This document shows positions 10,777-19,052 of a stretch of 64,000 nucleotides of DNA, in pieces. The stretch's first letter is position 1, and each line of letters opens with the position of its first letter. The stretch lies in contig JADGAZ010000001.1 of NCBI GenBank assembly GCA_015231755.1, positions 186,001 to 250,000 on the forward strand, given 5' to 3'. A program made the position numbers and the translations under genes. The notes under the pieces were generated by a model. The model saw nothing but the letters and a program-made list of their open reading frames with translations. It ran no database searches and was not told the origin of the DNA. This DNA is from Magnetococcales bacterium (GTDB lineage Bacteria; Pseudomonadota; Magnetococcia; Magnetococcales; Magnetaquicoccaceae).

Positions 10777-12846
10777 ATGGAGAGCCAATCCCTTGGAATC
10801 AATCCGGATCTGATCGGCGATGCCCGCAAGCGCATCGTGTTGCTGGTGGATGATCAACCGGAGAACATCGACATCATCCGCAGCGCCCTGGATGACCATT
10901 TCCAGATTCTGGTGGCCACCCATGGGGTCAAGGCGTTGCAGGTGGTGCGACGGGTGGTGCCGGACATCATTTTGTTGGACATCATGATGCCGGTGATGGA
11001 TGGCTACGAAACCTGCAAGCGGCTCAAGGAGGATCCCCTGAGCGCGGCGATTCCGGTGATTTTTCTTACCGCCAAGACCGAGTTTGAAGACGAGGCCATG
11101 GGGCTGGCCCTGGGGGCCATCGACTATATTCGCAAGCCGTCCAGCCCCCAGATCATTCTGGCCCGGGTCAAGAATATCGAGCATCTGCTGTTGGCCCGTC
11201 GCGCCCTGGAGCAGAAAAATCTCGCCCTGGACACCGCCCGTTGCAACGCGGAACAGGCTTTGGAAAAACTGGCGGAAAACGAACGGGAACTGCATGCCGC
11301 CATGCTGGCTGCGGAACGGGCCAACATGGCCAAAAGCGAGTTTCTGGCGGTGATGAGCCATGAAATTCGTACCCCCTTGAACGGCATTTTGGGCATGGCC
11401 GAGCTGTTGATGGATCTGGAACTGGCGGAGGAGTATCGGCTTTATGTCGAGACGATTCGTCGTTCCGGTGAAAATCTGCTGGTGATCATCAATGACATCC
11501 TGGATTTTTCCAAGATCGAGGCGGGCCGGCTGGAGTTGGAGGAGATTCCGTTTGGTCTGTGGGGACTGCTGGACGAGTTGAATGTGTTGTTCGGGCAGGT
11601 GGCGGCCAACAAGGAGATCGGTTTTGGCGTGGAGTATGGAGGATTGTTGCCCCGGGATTTGATCGGGGATCCGGTGCGGGTGCGGCAGATTTTGACCAAT
11701 TTGCTTTCCAATGCCCTCAAGTTCACCGAGGCCGGCAGTGTGTTGCTGGCGGTGGAGCCGCTGCGGGTGTCGGCGGAACAGGCCATGATCTGTTTTATTG
11801 TCCGTGACACGGGCATCGGCATCAGTTCGGAGAATTTTTCCCGTTTGTTCGACGCCTTTTCCCAGGTGGACAGCTCCACGACCCGCAAGTTCGGCGGTAC
11901 CGGACTGGGGTTGAGCATCACCAATCGGCTGGTGCGCATGATGGATGGCAAGATCAGTGTGGACAGCACCCCGGGCGTGGGCAGCACCTTCCGGGTGGAA
12001 ATTCCCTTCAAGATGGCCCGTATCGCCCTGCCCAGCGAAGACGGGGTACACATTCCCGTGCCCCGTTCCGTGGAAATCCCCCTCAACCGCTCCTTGTTGC
12101 TGGTGGAAGACGATCCCATCAATCTGGCGGTGATCAAGGGCATGTTGAAACCGTTCCAGATTCGCATCGAAGTGGCCGCCAATGGTCGCATCGCCCTGGA
12201 TCGACTTTCCCGGCAGCCCTTCGATTTGGTGTTGATGGACTGCCTGATGCCCGAAATGGATGGTTATACCGCCTGTCGGGAGTTCCGCAAGCAGGAGTTC
12301 GTCTCCGGTACCACACGGCGTACCCCGGTCATCGCCCTGACCGCCAATGCCATGCAGGGGGATCGGGAAAAGTGTCTGGCCGCCGGCATGGATGATTATT
12401 TGAGCAAACCATTCAAGCGCGGTGCGCTGCTGGCGGTGTTGGCCCGATGGTTGTCCCGTGGTCCGGCGGCGTTGTCTTTTGCCGAGTTTTCCCGGGAGGG
12501 AGAACCCCGGCGGGAACCAATCGATCGGGCTAAGATCCAAGAGTTGCAGGAGGATCTCGGAGATGAGTTCCATAATGTGCTGCGGACTTTTCAGATGGGG
12601 CTCGCCGACCGTGCGATGCGCATTCAGGCTGCGTTGGCGGCCCGGGATCCCAATGGCTTGCGTCTGGAAGTACACTCCTTGAAAAGTCTGTGCGCCCAGT
12701 TCGGTCTGAGTCGCATGCGTCCGGTGGTGGTGGAGTTGGAAACCATGGCCCGGGCCGGCCTGCTGGAAGGGGTTCCCGCCCTGGCCGAACAGCTCTTCGA
12801 GGAGATCCGGATGGCGGACAAGGCCTTGCAGGCCTATTGCAGGTAA
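10777..12846 (+). CDS. soluble hybrid kinase, REC-HisKA-HATPase-REC-Hpt
   Basis: A 689-residue protein without membrane segments. Order: N-terminal receiver with Asp68 ([13 protein letters not shown]), coiled coil, HisKA with His195 ([14 protein letters not shown]), HATPase_c ([32 protein letters not shown]), second receiver with Asp488 ([13 protein letters not shown]) and Hpt with His633 ([12 protein letters not shown]). It has every element needed for an internal His-Asp-His relay and an extra input receiver that could accept phosphate from the preceding kinase or its Hpt. The ATG at 10777 begins just after the preceding stop; upstream in-frame codons would overlap that gene. It is in the same operon as its neighbours on both sides. 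Confidence 0.93.
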   Translation: MESQSLGINPDLIGDARKRIVLLVDDQPENIDIIRSALDDHFQILVATHGVKALQVVRRVVPDIILLDIMMPVMDGYETCKRLKEDPLSAAIPVIFLTAKTEFEDEAMGLALGAIDYIRKPSSPQIILARVKNIEHLLLARRALEQKNLALDTARCNAEQALEKLAENERELHAAMLAAERANMAKSEFLAVMSHEIRTPLNGILGMAELLMDLELAEEYRLYVETIRRSGENLLVIINDILDFSKIEAGRLELEEIPFGLWGLLDELNVLFGQVAANKEIGFGVEYGGLLPRDLIGDPVRVRQILTNLLSNALKFTEAGSVLLAVEPLRVSAEQAMICFIVRDTGIGISSENFSRLFDAFSQVDSSTTRKFGGTGLGLSITNRLVRMMDGKISVDSTPGVGSTFRVEIPFKMARIALPSEDGVHIPVPRSVEIPLNRSLLLVEDDPINLAVIKGMLKPFQIRIEVAANGRIALDRLSRQPFDLVLMDCLMPEMDGYTACREFRKQEFVSGTTRRTPVIALTANAMQGDREKCLAAGMDDYLSKPFKRGALLAVLARWLSRGPAALSFAEFSREGEPRREPIDRAKIQELQEDLGDEFHNVLRTFQMGLADRAMRIQAALAARDPNGLRLEVHSLKSLCAQFGLSRMRPVVVELETMARAGLLEGVPALAEQLFEEIRMADKALQAYCR

Positions 12847-12860
12847 GTGGAGTGGAATCG

Positions 12861-13883
12861 ATGAACGTACATGACGAGTCCAGGGAACTGGGCCGACACT
12901 ATCGACCAGGAGAGATCATTTTTCGTCAAGGCGACTCTTCCGACAAATTTTACATGGTGCGCAAGGGTCGGGTTTTGCTCACCCGTGAAACCTCCGCCGG
13001 CAAAAGCATGCGGGTGGAAATCGGTGACGGCGAAATTTTCGGGATCGCTTCGGCCTTCACGGTCAATCATGAGCGCTTTGCCACGGCCACGGTGCTGGAA
13101 GACTCCTATATTCTCGGGATCGATGAAAAAATGTTTATCTCCCGCATGCATCAGGATCCCTCCATCGCCTTTCGCCTGATTCGTCACCTCTCCCAGCGAC
13201 TGTTCGATCTGGAACATGGTTCCAGTTCCCACTCCACTGGCAAAGGCAACAAGAAACTGGCCCGGTTGGCCAAAAACGACAAAATCGGCAAGACGGAGTC
13301 CGCCTCGGTTGCCAATCCCTGCCGCAAGTTGCCCAATGTCCATGATTTCAGTGTCTGTTATCATTTTTTGATCGTGGAAGACGAATTGGAGTATTTTTCG
13401 GTGATTCAGGGGTGGCTGGCCAACTCGGTGGAAAATCGGGACGATCCCTTGCGCATTCCCACCTACAAACTGACCCACGCCACCACCTTTGCCGAAGCCG
13501 AGTCCCTGTTGCGCCAGGACAAATTCGACCTGATTCTGTTGGACTTGAACCTTTCCGACAGCCAGGGCTATGAAGAGACCTTTATGCGCATGCAGACTCA
13601 GGCGTTCGACACCCCGATCATCGTGTTCACCGGCATGGATGACGATCAGCAGGCCATTCAGGCGGTGGAGGATGGGGCTCAGGACTATCTGGTCAAAGGA
13701 CAGGTCAATCGCCGTACCCTGGTGCGGGCCATTCAACACGCCCTGTCCCGCCACAAAACCCAAAAGGCGGCCCTGGACGAACTGGGAACCCCACAGGAAG
13801 AGAATGGTCACAAATATGCCGTCATGCTGCGGGATTGGTTGAATCGGTGTATCGTGCCCCATCATGAGTATTCAAAAGTATAA
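12861..13883 (+). CDS. cyclic-nucleotide-binding domain fused to a receiver domain
   Basis: A 340-residue cytoplasmic protein. Residues about 12-125 form a CAP_ED/cNMP-binding beta barrel (YRPGEIIFRQGDSSDKFYMV, GEIFGIASAF). A basic linker follows, then a receiver domain (about 165-295) with the acidic pair ED, phosphoacceptor Asp228 (LILLDLNLSD), FTGMDDDQQAI and the conserved Lys (YLVKGQ). No DNA-binding, GGDEF or other output domain is present, so it probably acts by protein contact. It is the last signalling gene of the operon and the likely phosphorelay terminus. The ATG at 12861 begins 14 bases after the kinase stop; its end overlaps btuC by 20 bases. Confidence 0.88.
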   Translation: MNVHDESRELGRHYRPGEIIFRQGDSSDKFYMVRKGRVLLTRETSAGKSMRVEIGDGEIFGIASAFTVNHERFATATVLEDSYILGIDEKMFISRMHQDPSIAFRLIRHLSQRLFDLEHGSSSHSTGKGNKKLARLAKNDKIGKTESASVANPCRKLPNVHDFSVCYHFLIVEDELEYFSVIQGWLANSVENRDDPLRIPTYKLTHATTFAEAESLLRQDKFDLILLDLNLSDSQGYEETFMRMQTQAFDTPIIVFTGMDDDQQAIQAVEDGAQDYLVKGQVNRRTLVRAIQHALSRHKTQKAALDELGTPQEENGHKYAVMLRDWLNRCIVPHHEYSKV

Positions 13884-14889
13884 ACCGGTTTCTCCTTTGA
13901 CTCCCTTTTTTCGTCAGGAAGGGCAGGGCGCGGTTTTGGCTCTGCTGCTGTTGATCGCCTGCGTGATTTTTCTGGCTGCGTTGTCGGTGGGGGGCATGCC
14001 GGGAGGCATGCCGGGGGTGTTGGATCTGCTGCGGGGGCAGGGGGATGGGCTGCTGGGCCGGGTGATTCTGGAATTGCGACTGCCCCGGGCGTTGGGTTCC
14101 ATGGGGGTCGGGGGTCTGTTGGCTCTTTCCGGGGTGTTGATGCAGGTGCTGTTGCGCAATCCTTTGGCGGATCCGTATGTGCTGGGACTTTCCGGAGGGG
14201 CGGCTTTCGGGGCGATTTTGGCTTTGATGGCCGGGGGTTCCGGACTGTGGGTGGATGGGGGAGCCTGGCTGGGGGCCATGGCCACCATGCTGGTGGTGTT
14301 CTGGCTTGCCGGTGGACCCGGCGGGTGGGAACGGGGATCCCGACTGTTGTTGACCGGGGTGGTGGTGGCTTCCGGCTGGGGGGCCGGGGTGAGTTTTTTG
14401 CTGTATTGGATGCCGGATGAACGGTTGCGGGGGGCTTTGTTCTGGATCATGGGGGATCTGGCCCGGGGCGGGGATCCGCTTCCCTCGCTGGTGGTGTTGG
14501 TGTTGGTGCTGGGGTGTGTCTGGCCTTTTTCCCGGGCCTTGAATCTGTTGGTCACCGGTCCGGCCCGGGCCGCCTCTCTGGGCGTGGCGGTCACTCCGGT
14601 GCGTTTGGCATTGTACCTGCTCTCCTCTTTGGCGGCGGCTTCGGCTGTGGCCACCGCCGGCAGTATCGGTTTTGTTGGTTTGGTGATTCCCCATCTGTTG
14701 CGCATGGTCGGTTGTGTGGACCATCGGATTTTGTTGCCCGCCTCCGCCCTGCTCGGGGGCGCCTTGCTGACTCTCGCCGATCTTTTGGCCCGTACCCTCA
14801 TCGCCCCTCAACAGATGCCGGTAGGTATCCTCACCGCTTTGCTGGGCGCTCCCCTCTTTTTGTGGCTGTTGCGTCGGAGCCTCCGGTGA
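13864..14889 (+). CDS. btuC: BtuC/FecCD-family ABC importer permease
   Basis: A 341-residue polytopic membrane protein (about nine to ten helices) of the BtuC/FecCD/FhuB family. Family motifs include RLPRALGSMGVGGLLALSGV, RNPLADPYVLGLSGGAAFG, the cytoplasmic loop with WIMGDLARG, and IGFVGLVIPHLLRM, the helix that contacts the ATPase. The family imports cobalamin, haem or iron-siderophores. Cobalamin is inferred because btuB, btuF and cobUTS lie about 11 kb downstream, but no B12 riboswitch precedes this gene. It overlaps the receiver gene upstream and the ATPase gene downstream (GTGA), so it is translated with both. Confidence 0.8.
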   Translation: MSIQKYKPVSPLTPFFRQEGQGAVLALLLLIACVIFLAALSVGGMPGGMPGVLDLLRGQGDGLLGRVILELRLPRALGSMGVGGLLALSGVLMQVLLRNPLADPYVLGLSGGAAFGAILALMAGGSGLWVDGGAWLGAMATMLVVFWLAGGPGGWERGSRLLLTGVVVASGWGAGVSFLLYWMPDERLRGALFWIMGDLARGGDPLPSLVVLVLVLGCVWPFSRALNLLVTGPARAASLGVAVTPVRLALYLLSSLAAASAVATAGSIGFVGLVIPHLLRMVGCVDHRILLPASALLGGALLTLADLLARTLIAPQQMPVGILTALLGAPLFLWLLRRSLR

Positions 14890-15659
14890 CGGCACCACTG
14901 CTGGCGTTGCAGGAGGTGGATCTGGGGGTGGGGGAGCGGCGTTTCTGTCGCAAACTGGATTGGTCGGTGCGTCCCAGAGAGCGTTGGGCGGTGTTGGGCC
15001 CCAATGGCGCGGGCAAATCCACTTTGTTGCACGCCCTGGCCGGATTGCAGCCGGTGGATGGGGGGGAGATTTTCCTGGAAGGGCGTCCCCTGCGCGCTCT
15101 GAGCCGTCGGGCCGTGGCCCGGAGGGTGGGAATTTTGTTTCAGGAACAGGAGTATCCCTTTCCCGCCACGGTGCTGGAGTGTGTGTTGGCGGGTCGCACC
15201 CCCCATGTCCCTTTCTGGGCGCGGGATACGATGGACGATCATCAACTGGCTTTGGACGCCTTGCGGGAAACCGGATTGGAAGCTCTGGCCCACCGTCAGG
15301 TGGAAACCCTGTCCGGCGGGGAGCGCAGACGCATGGAAGCCGCCACGTTGCTGGTGCAATCCCCGCGACTGCTGCTGCTGGATGAACCCACCAATCATCT
15401 CGACTTGGGGCATCAGATCGGTCTGCTGGAGTTGCTGGTCCGCAAGACCGCAGCGTCGAACGGTGCCATGATTCTAGTGCTGCACGATATCAATCTGGCG
15501 GCGCGGTTTTGTGATCGTTTTTTGTTTCTGTTCGGTTCCGGGGAGAGTCTGATGGGGGATCGGGAGCAGATGTTGCAACCGGCGCTGCTCTCCCGCCTGT
15601 TCCGACATCCCATGCGGGCGGTGGCGTGGGGGGAGAGGGGGTTCTGGATGCCGGAGTGA
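14886..15659 (+). CDS. btuD: BtuD-type ABC transporter ATPase
   Basis: A 257-residue ABC ATPase with Walker A (GPNGAGKST), Q-loop (ILFQEQEYPFPATV), signature (LSGGERRRMEAA), Walker B (LLLLDEPTNHLD) and H-loop (LVLHDINLAARFCD). It pairs with the permease immediately upstream to power import of cobalamin or a related chelate. The GTG at 14886 overlaps the permease stop (GTGA). The frame is open far upstream but that part overlaps the permease in another frame and is not coding. The protein ends 13 codons after the RHPMRAV segment, normal for the family. Confidence 0.88.
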   Translation: MTAPLLALQEVDLGVGERRFCRKLDWSVRPRERWAVLGPNGAGKSTLLHALAGLQPVDGGEIFLEGRPLRALSRRAVARRVGILFQEQEYPFPATVLECVLAGRTPHVPFWARDTMDDHQLALDALRETGLEALAHRQVETLSGGERRRMEAATLLVQSPRLLLLDEPTNHLDLGHQIGLLELLVRKTAASNGAMILVLHDINLAARFCDRFLFLFGSGESLMGDREQMLQPALLSRLFRHPMRAVAWGERGFWMPE

Positions 15660-15681
15660 GTGGTCCATGGTCTGGGGTGAT

Positions 15682-15724
15682 GTTTCAAAAGTGCAACTGG
15701 TTTGTTGCATTGATGAAACATGGC
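15682..15724 (+). promoter_or_regulatory. inverted repeat, probable upstream activator site of the sigma-54 activator
   Basis: Left arm 15682-15697 and right arm 15704-15719 are complementary at 13 of 16 positions, with a 6-base centre. The right part, 15704-15724, matches 18894-18914 at 19 of 21 bases (mismatches at 15712 and 15716). It lies about 49 bases before a -24/-12 promoter, a normal place for an enhancer bound by a sigma-54 activator. Binding by the product of 17343-18764 is inferred. Confidence 0.65.
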
Positions 15725-15772
15725 GGCAGGCGGCAGGAAGAAGCAGCCCTTGCTGGGTTCCAGGATTGAATT

Positions 15773-15788
15773 TGGCGGTATTATTGCA
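15773..15788 (+). promoter_or_regulatory. sigma-54 (-24/-12) promoter for the sensor-activator pair
   Basis: TGGCGGTATTATTGCA fits the sigma-54 consensus TGGCAC-N5-TTGCW: GG at 15774-15775 and GC at 15786-15787 are exactly ten bases apart, and only two of the eleven consensus positions differ. Predicted start is near 15799, about 33 bases before the ATG at 15832. Confidence 0.75.
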
Positions 15789-15831
15789 TCCTTGATTCGG
15801 AATAACCTTGAACCTGGATGGATGGAAGAAT

Positions 15832-17337
15832 ATGCGTCTTTTTCAATCGTTGAGCCATACGGTTTGGGTGGGCTTGGTGATCCTCGGTGGTCTCTTGATC
15901 GCGGTATCGTTTTTGTTATTTCAGGAAACGGGCCGGATTCATCAGCAGGCCATGAATGATCACGGTTTCCTGAGCCTGTTGAACACCGTGCTGGAAGTGC
16001 GTAGATTTGAAAAAAGCTATTTGATCTATCATGAAAAAAGTGCATTTGAAAACACTTTAAGTTATCTTGATCAGACGGATCGGCAATTGCGGGAATATCG
16101 TGGTGCCATCCTTTCCAGACCGGATGGGGAGAAAATTTTTCAACGGATGTTGAATGTTTCGGTGGAGTATCGGGATCATTTTCTGCGTTATCCTTTATTG
16201 CTGGAACAAGATCCCAAGGCCATTCAGACCCTTGAAATCACGTTGCATCAGTTGGGCAAGCAGTTGATCGGATTGGCTGAGCAGCTTGCCGCGGATACCG
16301 AGGATAATATTTCGGTGATTCTGGGTGATACCCGCATCTTCATCATTTTGGCGAATGTGTTCTTTCTCGGTTTGTTGATTCTCTATGGGATTGTTTTGTT
16401 GCGTCGGGCTGTGTTGCCGTTGCGGGAGTTGCAGGAAGGATTGTCATCGATTCTGGAAGGGGATCGGGATCAATTGGATCCTCCCTGTCAGGATCGGGAG
16501 ATCGTGTCGTTGAGCCGGATGATCAATTTGGCTTTGAAGACCATTGGACAGAATCGGGAGGAACGTTCCAGGCAGGCGCAATTCGTCTATTCGGATGCGG
16601 TGTTGTCCCGGTTGGTCAAAACTCTTGAGAAACCCATGGCCAATATTTCCACCACCTGCCAGATTCTGATGGAAGAACAGCCGGAAAATGGCTCCCAGGA
16701 CATGCTGGTGAGGATTCATCAGCAGGCGGAGCAGGGAAGCCGTCTGTTGACTGCGATTCAGGAATACGCCCACGCGCAAGATAAACCCAATAGCCCGATT
16801 CCATTGGCTCCGTTGTTGGATCGGGTGTTGAACGTCTTGAAAGAGACTCGGCCATCCGTGGGGATGGTGGGCTTGGAGGTGTCCACGGATCTGGTGGTGA
16901 TCGGCAATCCGGCCACGCTTGCACAGGGGTTGAGTGATTGGATGCTTCATGTTTTGGGATCGTCTCCCGTTGGCATGGCATGCGACCTGAAAGCCCGACG
17001 GCTTTCGGAAGTGGAGATGCGCGCCACCTTGGAACGCTCCGTATTGCGTCCTCTGGTTTGGTTGTCCCCCGAATGCCATGAAGTGGTGGAGATTTCTTTG
17101 CCGTGGATCGGGGAAATCCCTTCGACTCCGGAACAGCCGTTACAGGATGTCTCCTGGCTTTGTCTTCCTGGAGAAGATGGCAATCCGGGAATCTGTCTGT
17201 TGCCGGGCATCATCCGCCGTCATGGTGGCGCCATGTTGGTGGAGTCGAGGGAGGACGCCCGTGTGCGTTTTTGTCTTTGGTTGCCTGCAAGCCATGAAAG
17301 GATGGGGGCAACGGATCCCTTGCTCCGGGAGCGTTGA
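15832..17337 (+). CDS. degenerate sensor histidine kinase lacking the phosphoacceptor histidine
   Basis: A 501-residue membrane protein with TM1 (about 8-28), a helical periplasmic domain, TM2 (about 170-192), a HAMP-like linker and a kinase-like C-terminus. The periplasmic part carries VRRFEKSYLIY, close to the HBM motif of the chemoreceptor at 1407-4016. In the HisKA-like helix the segment VKTLEKPMANI aligns with the usual SHELRTPLxxI, with Lys263 where the histidine should be. The ATP-binding part lacks a clear N-box asparagine and the G2 glycine loop, keeping only an RRHGGAMLVES end. It is therefore probably not a kinase but a regulator of the next protein. I prefer ATG 15832, after GGAAG, to a TTG at 15808. 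Confidence 0.8.
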   Translation: MRLFQSLSHTVWVGLVILGGLLIAVSFLLFQETGRIHQQAMNDHGFLSLLNTVLEVRRFEKSYLIYHEKSAFENTLSYLDQTDRQLREYRGAILSRPDGEKIFQRMLNVSVEYRDHFLRYPLLLEQDPKAIQTLEITLHQLGKQLIGLAEQLAADTEDNISVILGDTRIFIILANVFFLGLLILYGIVLLRRAVLPLRELQEGLSSILEGDRDQLDPPCQDREIVSLSRMINLALKTIGQNREERSRQAQFVYSDAVLSRLVKTLEKPMANISTTCQILMEEQPENGSQDMLVRIHQQAEQGSRLLTAIQEYAHAQDKPNSPIPLAPLLDRVLNVLKETRPSVGMVGLEVSTDLVVIGNPATLAQGLSDWMLHVLGSSPVGMACDLKARRLSEVEMRATLERSVLRPLVWLSPECHEVVEISLPWIGEIPSTPEQPLQDVSWLCLPGEDGNPGICLLPGIIRRHGGAMLVESREDARVRFCLWLPASHERMGATDPLLRER

Positions 17338-17342
17338 CTCCG

Positions 17343-18764
17343 ATGTCTGAACCCGTTCGCGTTCTTCTGGTGGATCGCGACAAGGCGGCCTTGCATATTC
17401 TGGAGCATATCCTGCGCAAAGCAGGATGTCGGGTCATGACCGTCCCAGGTGGGGTATCCGCATTGCAATATCTGGAACGACACGTGGCGGATCCGGAACC
17501 CGTTGAGGTGATTCTCGCCGACTTGGGGTTGGACCCTATGGATGAGAGTCATTTTCTGCGCCATTGTCAGCGTTTGCTACCCTCCAGCGCCTTGATTTTC
17601 GTATCCGACACGATTTCGGTCTCTTCGGTGGTCGATGTCATTCGACAAGGTGCCTTTCATTATCTGATCAAGCCCATTCGGCCCCAGGATTTGCGGCAGA
17701 CTGTCGCCAGTGCCGCCGAGAACAGTCGTCGTCAATCGGCACAACAGGGAAATCCCGCCAGCGGAGTGATTGCCGGATGGCATCATCCGTTGATCACGCA
17801 GGATCCGGTCATGTTGCGTCTGCTGGCTCAGGTCTCCAGGATCGCGGGATTGGATCTGCCGGTTCTGATCACCGGGGAAACCGGAACCGGCAAGGAGATT
17901 CTGGCCCGACTGGTCCATGACCTGAGTACTCGGGCCAAAAAGCCTTTTGTAGCCGTCAATTGCGGGGCATTTCAGGAGGAGTTGCTGGCCAACGAGTTGT
18001 TTGGTCATGCACGGGAAGCCTTCACCGGCGCGGTGCGGGATCGCAAGGGTGTGGTGGACGCTGCCGCCGGAGGGAGTTTGTTTCTCGATGAGATTACCGA
18101 AATGTCATTGTCCATGCAGGTCAAGTTGTTGCGTGTCATCCAAGAAAAAGAGTTGCTGCGATTGGGCATGAGCAGGCCGGTTCCCATCGATGTGCGTTTC
18201 ATGGCCGCATCCAATCGGGATATTCGTCAGGAGGTGGAAGCGGGTCGTTTTCGACGTGATCTGTATTATCGATTGAATGTGGTGGATTTTCATCTTCCTC
18301 CCCTGTCGGAGCGTCAGGGGGATATTCCCTTGCTGGTGCAGCATTTTATCGAAAAACACGCCAAGGCTCTGAACAAAAGAATCACTGGTATCAGCCCCCA
18401 GGCCATGGCGCTGCTGTGTGATCACCGGTTTCCGGGCAATGTGCGGGAACTGGAGAATGTCATTTTGCGTGCCGTGGCCTTTGCCACCACGGCTGAGGTG
18501 GGGGTTTCTGAACTACCTGAATCATGGAGTGTCGCTGAGTCGTTGCATCTGTTCAAGCGTTCGGATGATCAGAAATATCTTTCATTGGAGGAGATGGTCC
18601 AGCGCTATATCGTCTGGATTTGTCAGGAGACCCAGGGCAACCAGGGATTGGCGGCCAGAATACTGGGGCTGGATCGGGTCTCCCTTTGGAGACGATTGAA
18701 GAAAATCCGCGCCCATTCCAACAGTGTGGAACCTGCCGACCGGCCATCAGACGACCATTCTTGA
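17343..18764 (+). CDS. sigma-54-dependent response regulator (REC-AAA+-Fis HTH)
   Basis: A 473-residue activator. The receiver keeps Asp60 (VILADLGLDP) and the late Lys (YLIKPI), but its acidic pair reads VDRD, with Arg12 replacing one acid. The AAA+ domain has Walker A (GETGTGKE, about residue 178), Walker B (GGSLFLDEI) and sensor II region (FPGNVRELENV). The sigma-54 contact loop is EAFTGA (Glu225) instead of GAFTGA. A Fis-type helix-turn-helix closes the protein (NQGLAARILGLDRVSLWRRL). It sits 5 bases after the degenerate kinase, and both its own operon and the glycosylation operon downstream have sigma-54 promoters with a common upstream site, so it is the likely activator of both. Confidence 0.93.
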   Translation: MSEPVRVLLVDRDKAALHILEHILRKAGCRVMTVPGGVSALQYLERHVADPEPVEVILADLGLDPMDESHFLRHCQRLLPSSALIFVSDTISVSSVVDVIRQGAFHYLIKPIRPQDLRQTVASAAENSRRQSAQQGNPASGVIAGWHHPLITQDPVMLRLLAQVSRIAGLDLPVLITGETGTGKEILARLVHDLSTRAKKPFVAVNCGAFQEELLANELFGHAREAFTGAVRDRKGVVDAAAGGSLFLDEITEMSLSMQVKLLRVIQEKELLRLGMSRPVPIDVRFMAASNRDIRQEVEAGRFRRDLYYRLNVVDFHLPPLSERQGDIPLLVQHFIEKHAKALNKRITGISPQAMALLCDHRFPGNVRELENVILRAVAFATTAEVGVSELPESWSVAESLHLFKRSDDQKYLSLEEMVQRYIVWICQETQGNQGLAARILGLDRVSLWRRLKKIRAHSNSVEPADRPSDDHS

Positions 18765-18893
18765 AAATTGGCTTGCAATGGCTGTCGCCTCTGATTTCAA
18801 CCCGGATTTTCCAGTGAGAGATTGCTGAATCCCCGATTTTTGTTTCCCGACCCATTGAGCGGATTTCTGTGGGTTTGTGTTGCGGTCTGGCGG

Positions 18894-18914
18894 GTTGCAT
18901 TTATGCAACATGGC
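18894..18914 (+). promoter_or_regulatory. palindromic upstream activator site of the glycosylation operon
   Basis: GTTGCAT-TT-ATGCAAC is a perfect inverted repeat at 18894-18909. The 21 bases to 18914 repeat 15704-15724 with two mismatches. The site ends 58 bases before the sigma-54 promoter at 18973. The rest of 18765-19052 is AT-rich and shows no gene. Confidence 0.7.
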
Positions 18915-18972
18915 AGGCCGCATGGTTGTTAAAATACGAATTAATATGCTGATTATTAAGTATAAAATTGAA

Positions 18973-18988
18973 TGGCGTAGGGCTTGCT
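18973..18988 (+). promoter_or_regulatory. sigma-54 (-24/-12) promoter of the glycosylation operon
   Basis: TGGCGTAGGGCTTGCT matches TGGCAC-N5-TTGCW with two substitutions and correct GG-to-GC spacing (18974-18975 and 18986-18987). Predicted start near 18999 gives a leader of about 54 bases before the ATG at 19053. Confidence 0.78.
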
Positions 18989-19052
18989 CCTGAGGTGGGT
19001 ACATGTCCACTCGGTCATTGAGTCTGACCGGATGTTGCAAGAGGAGCAACCG

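Noticed and set aside
13600-13863. B12 riboswitch before btuC
   Set aside because: No B12 box or aptamer motif is present, and the region is coding.
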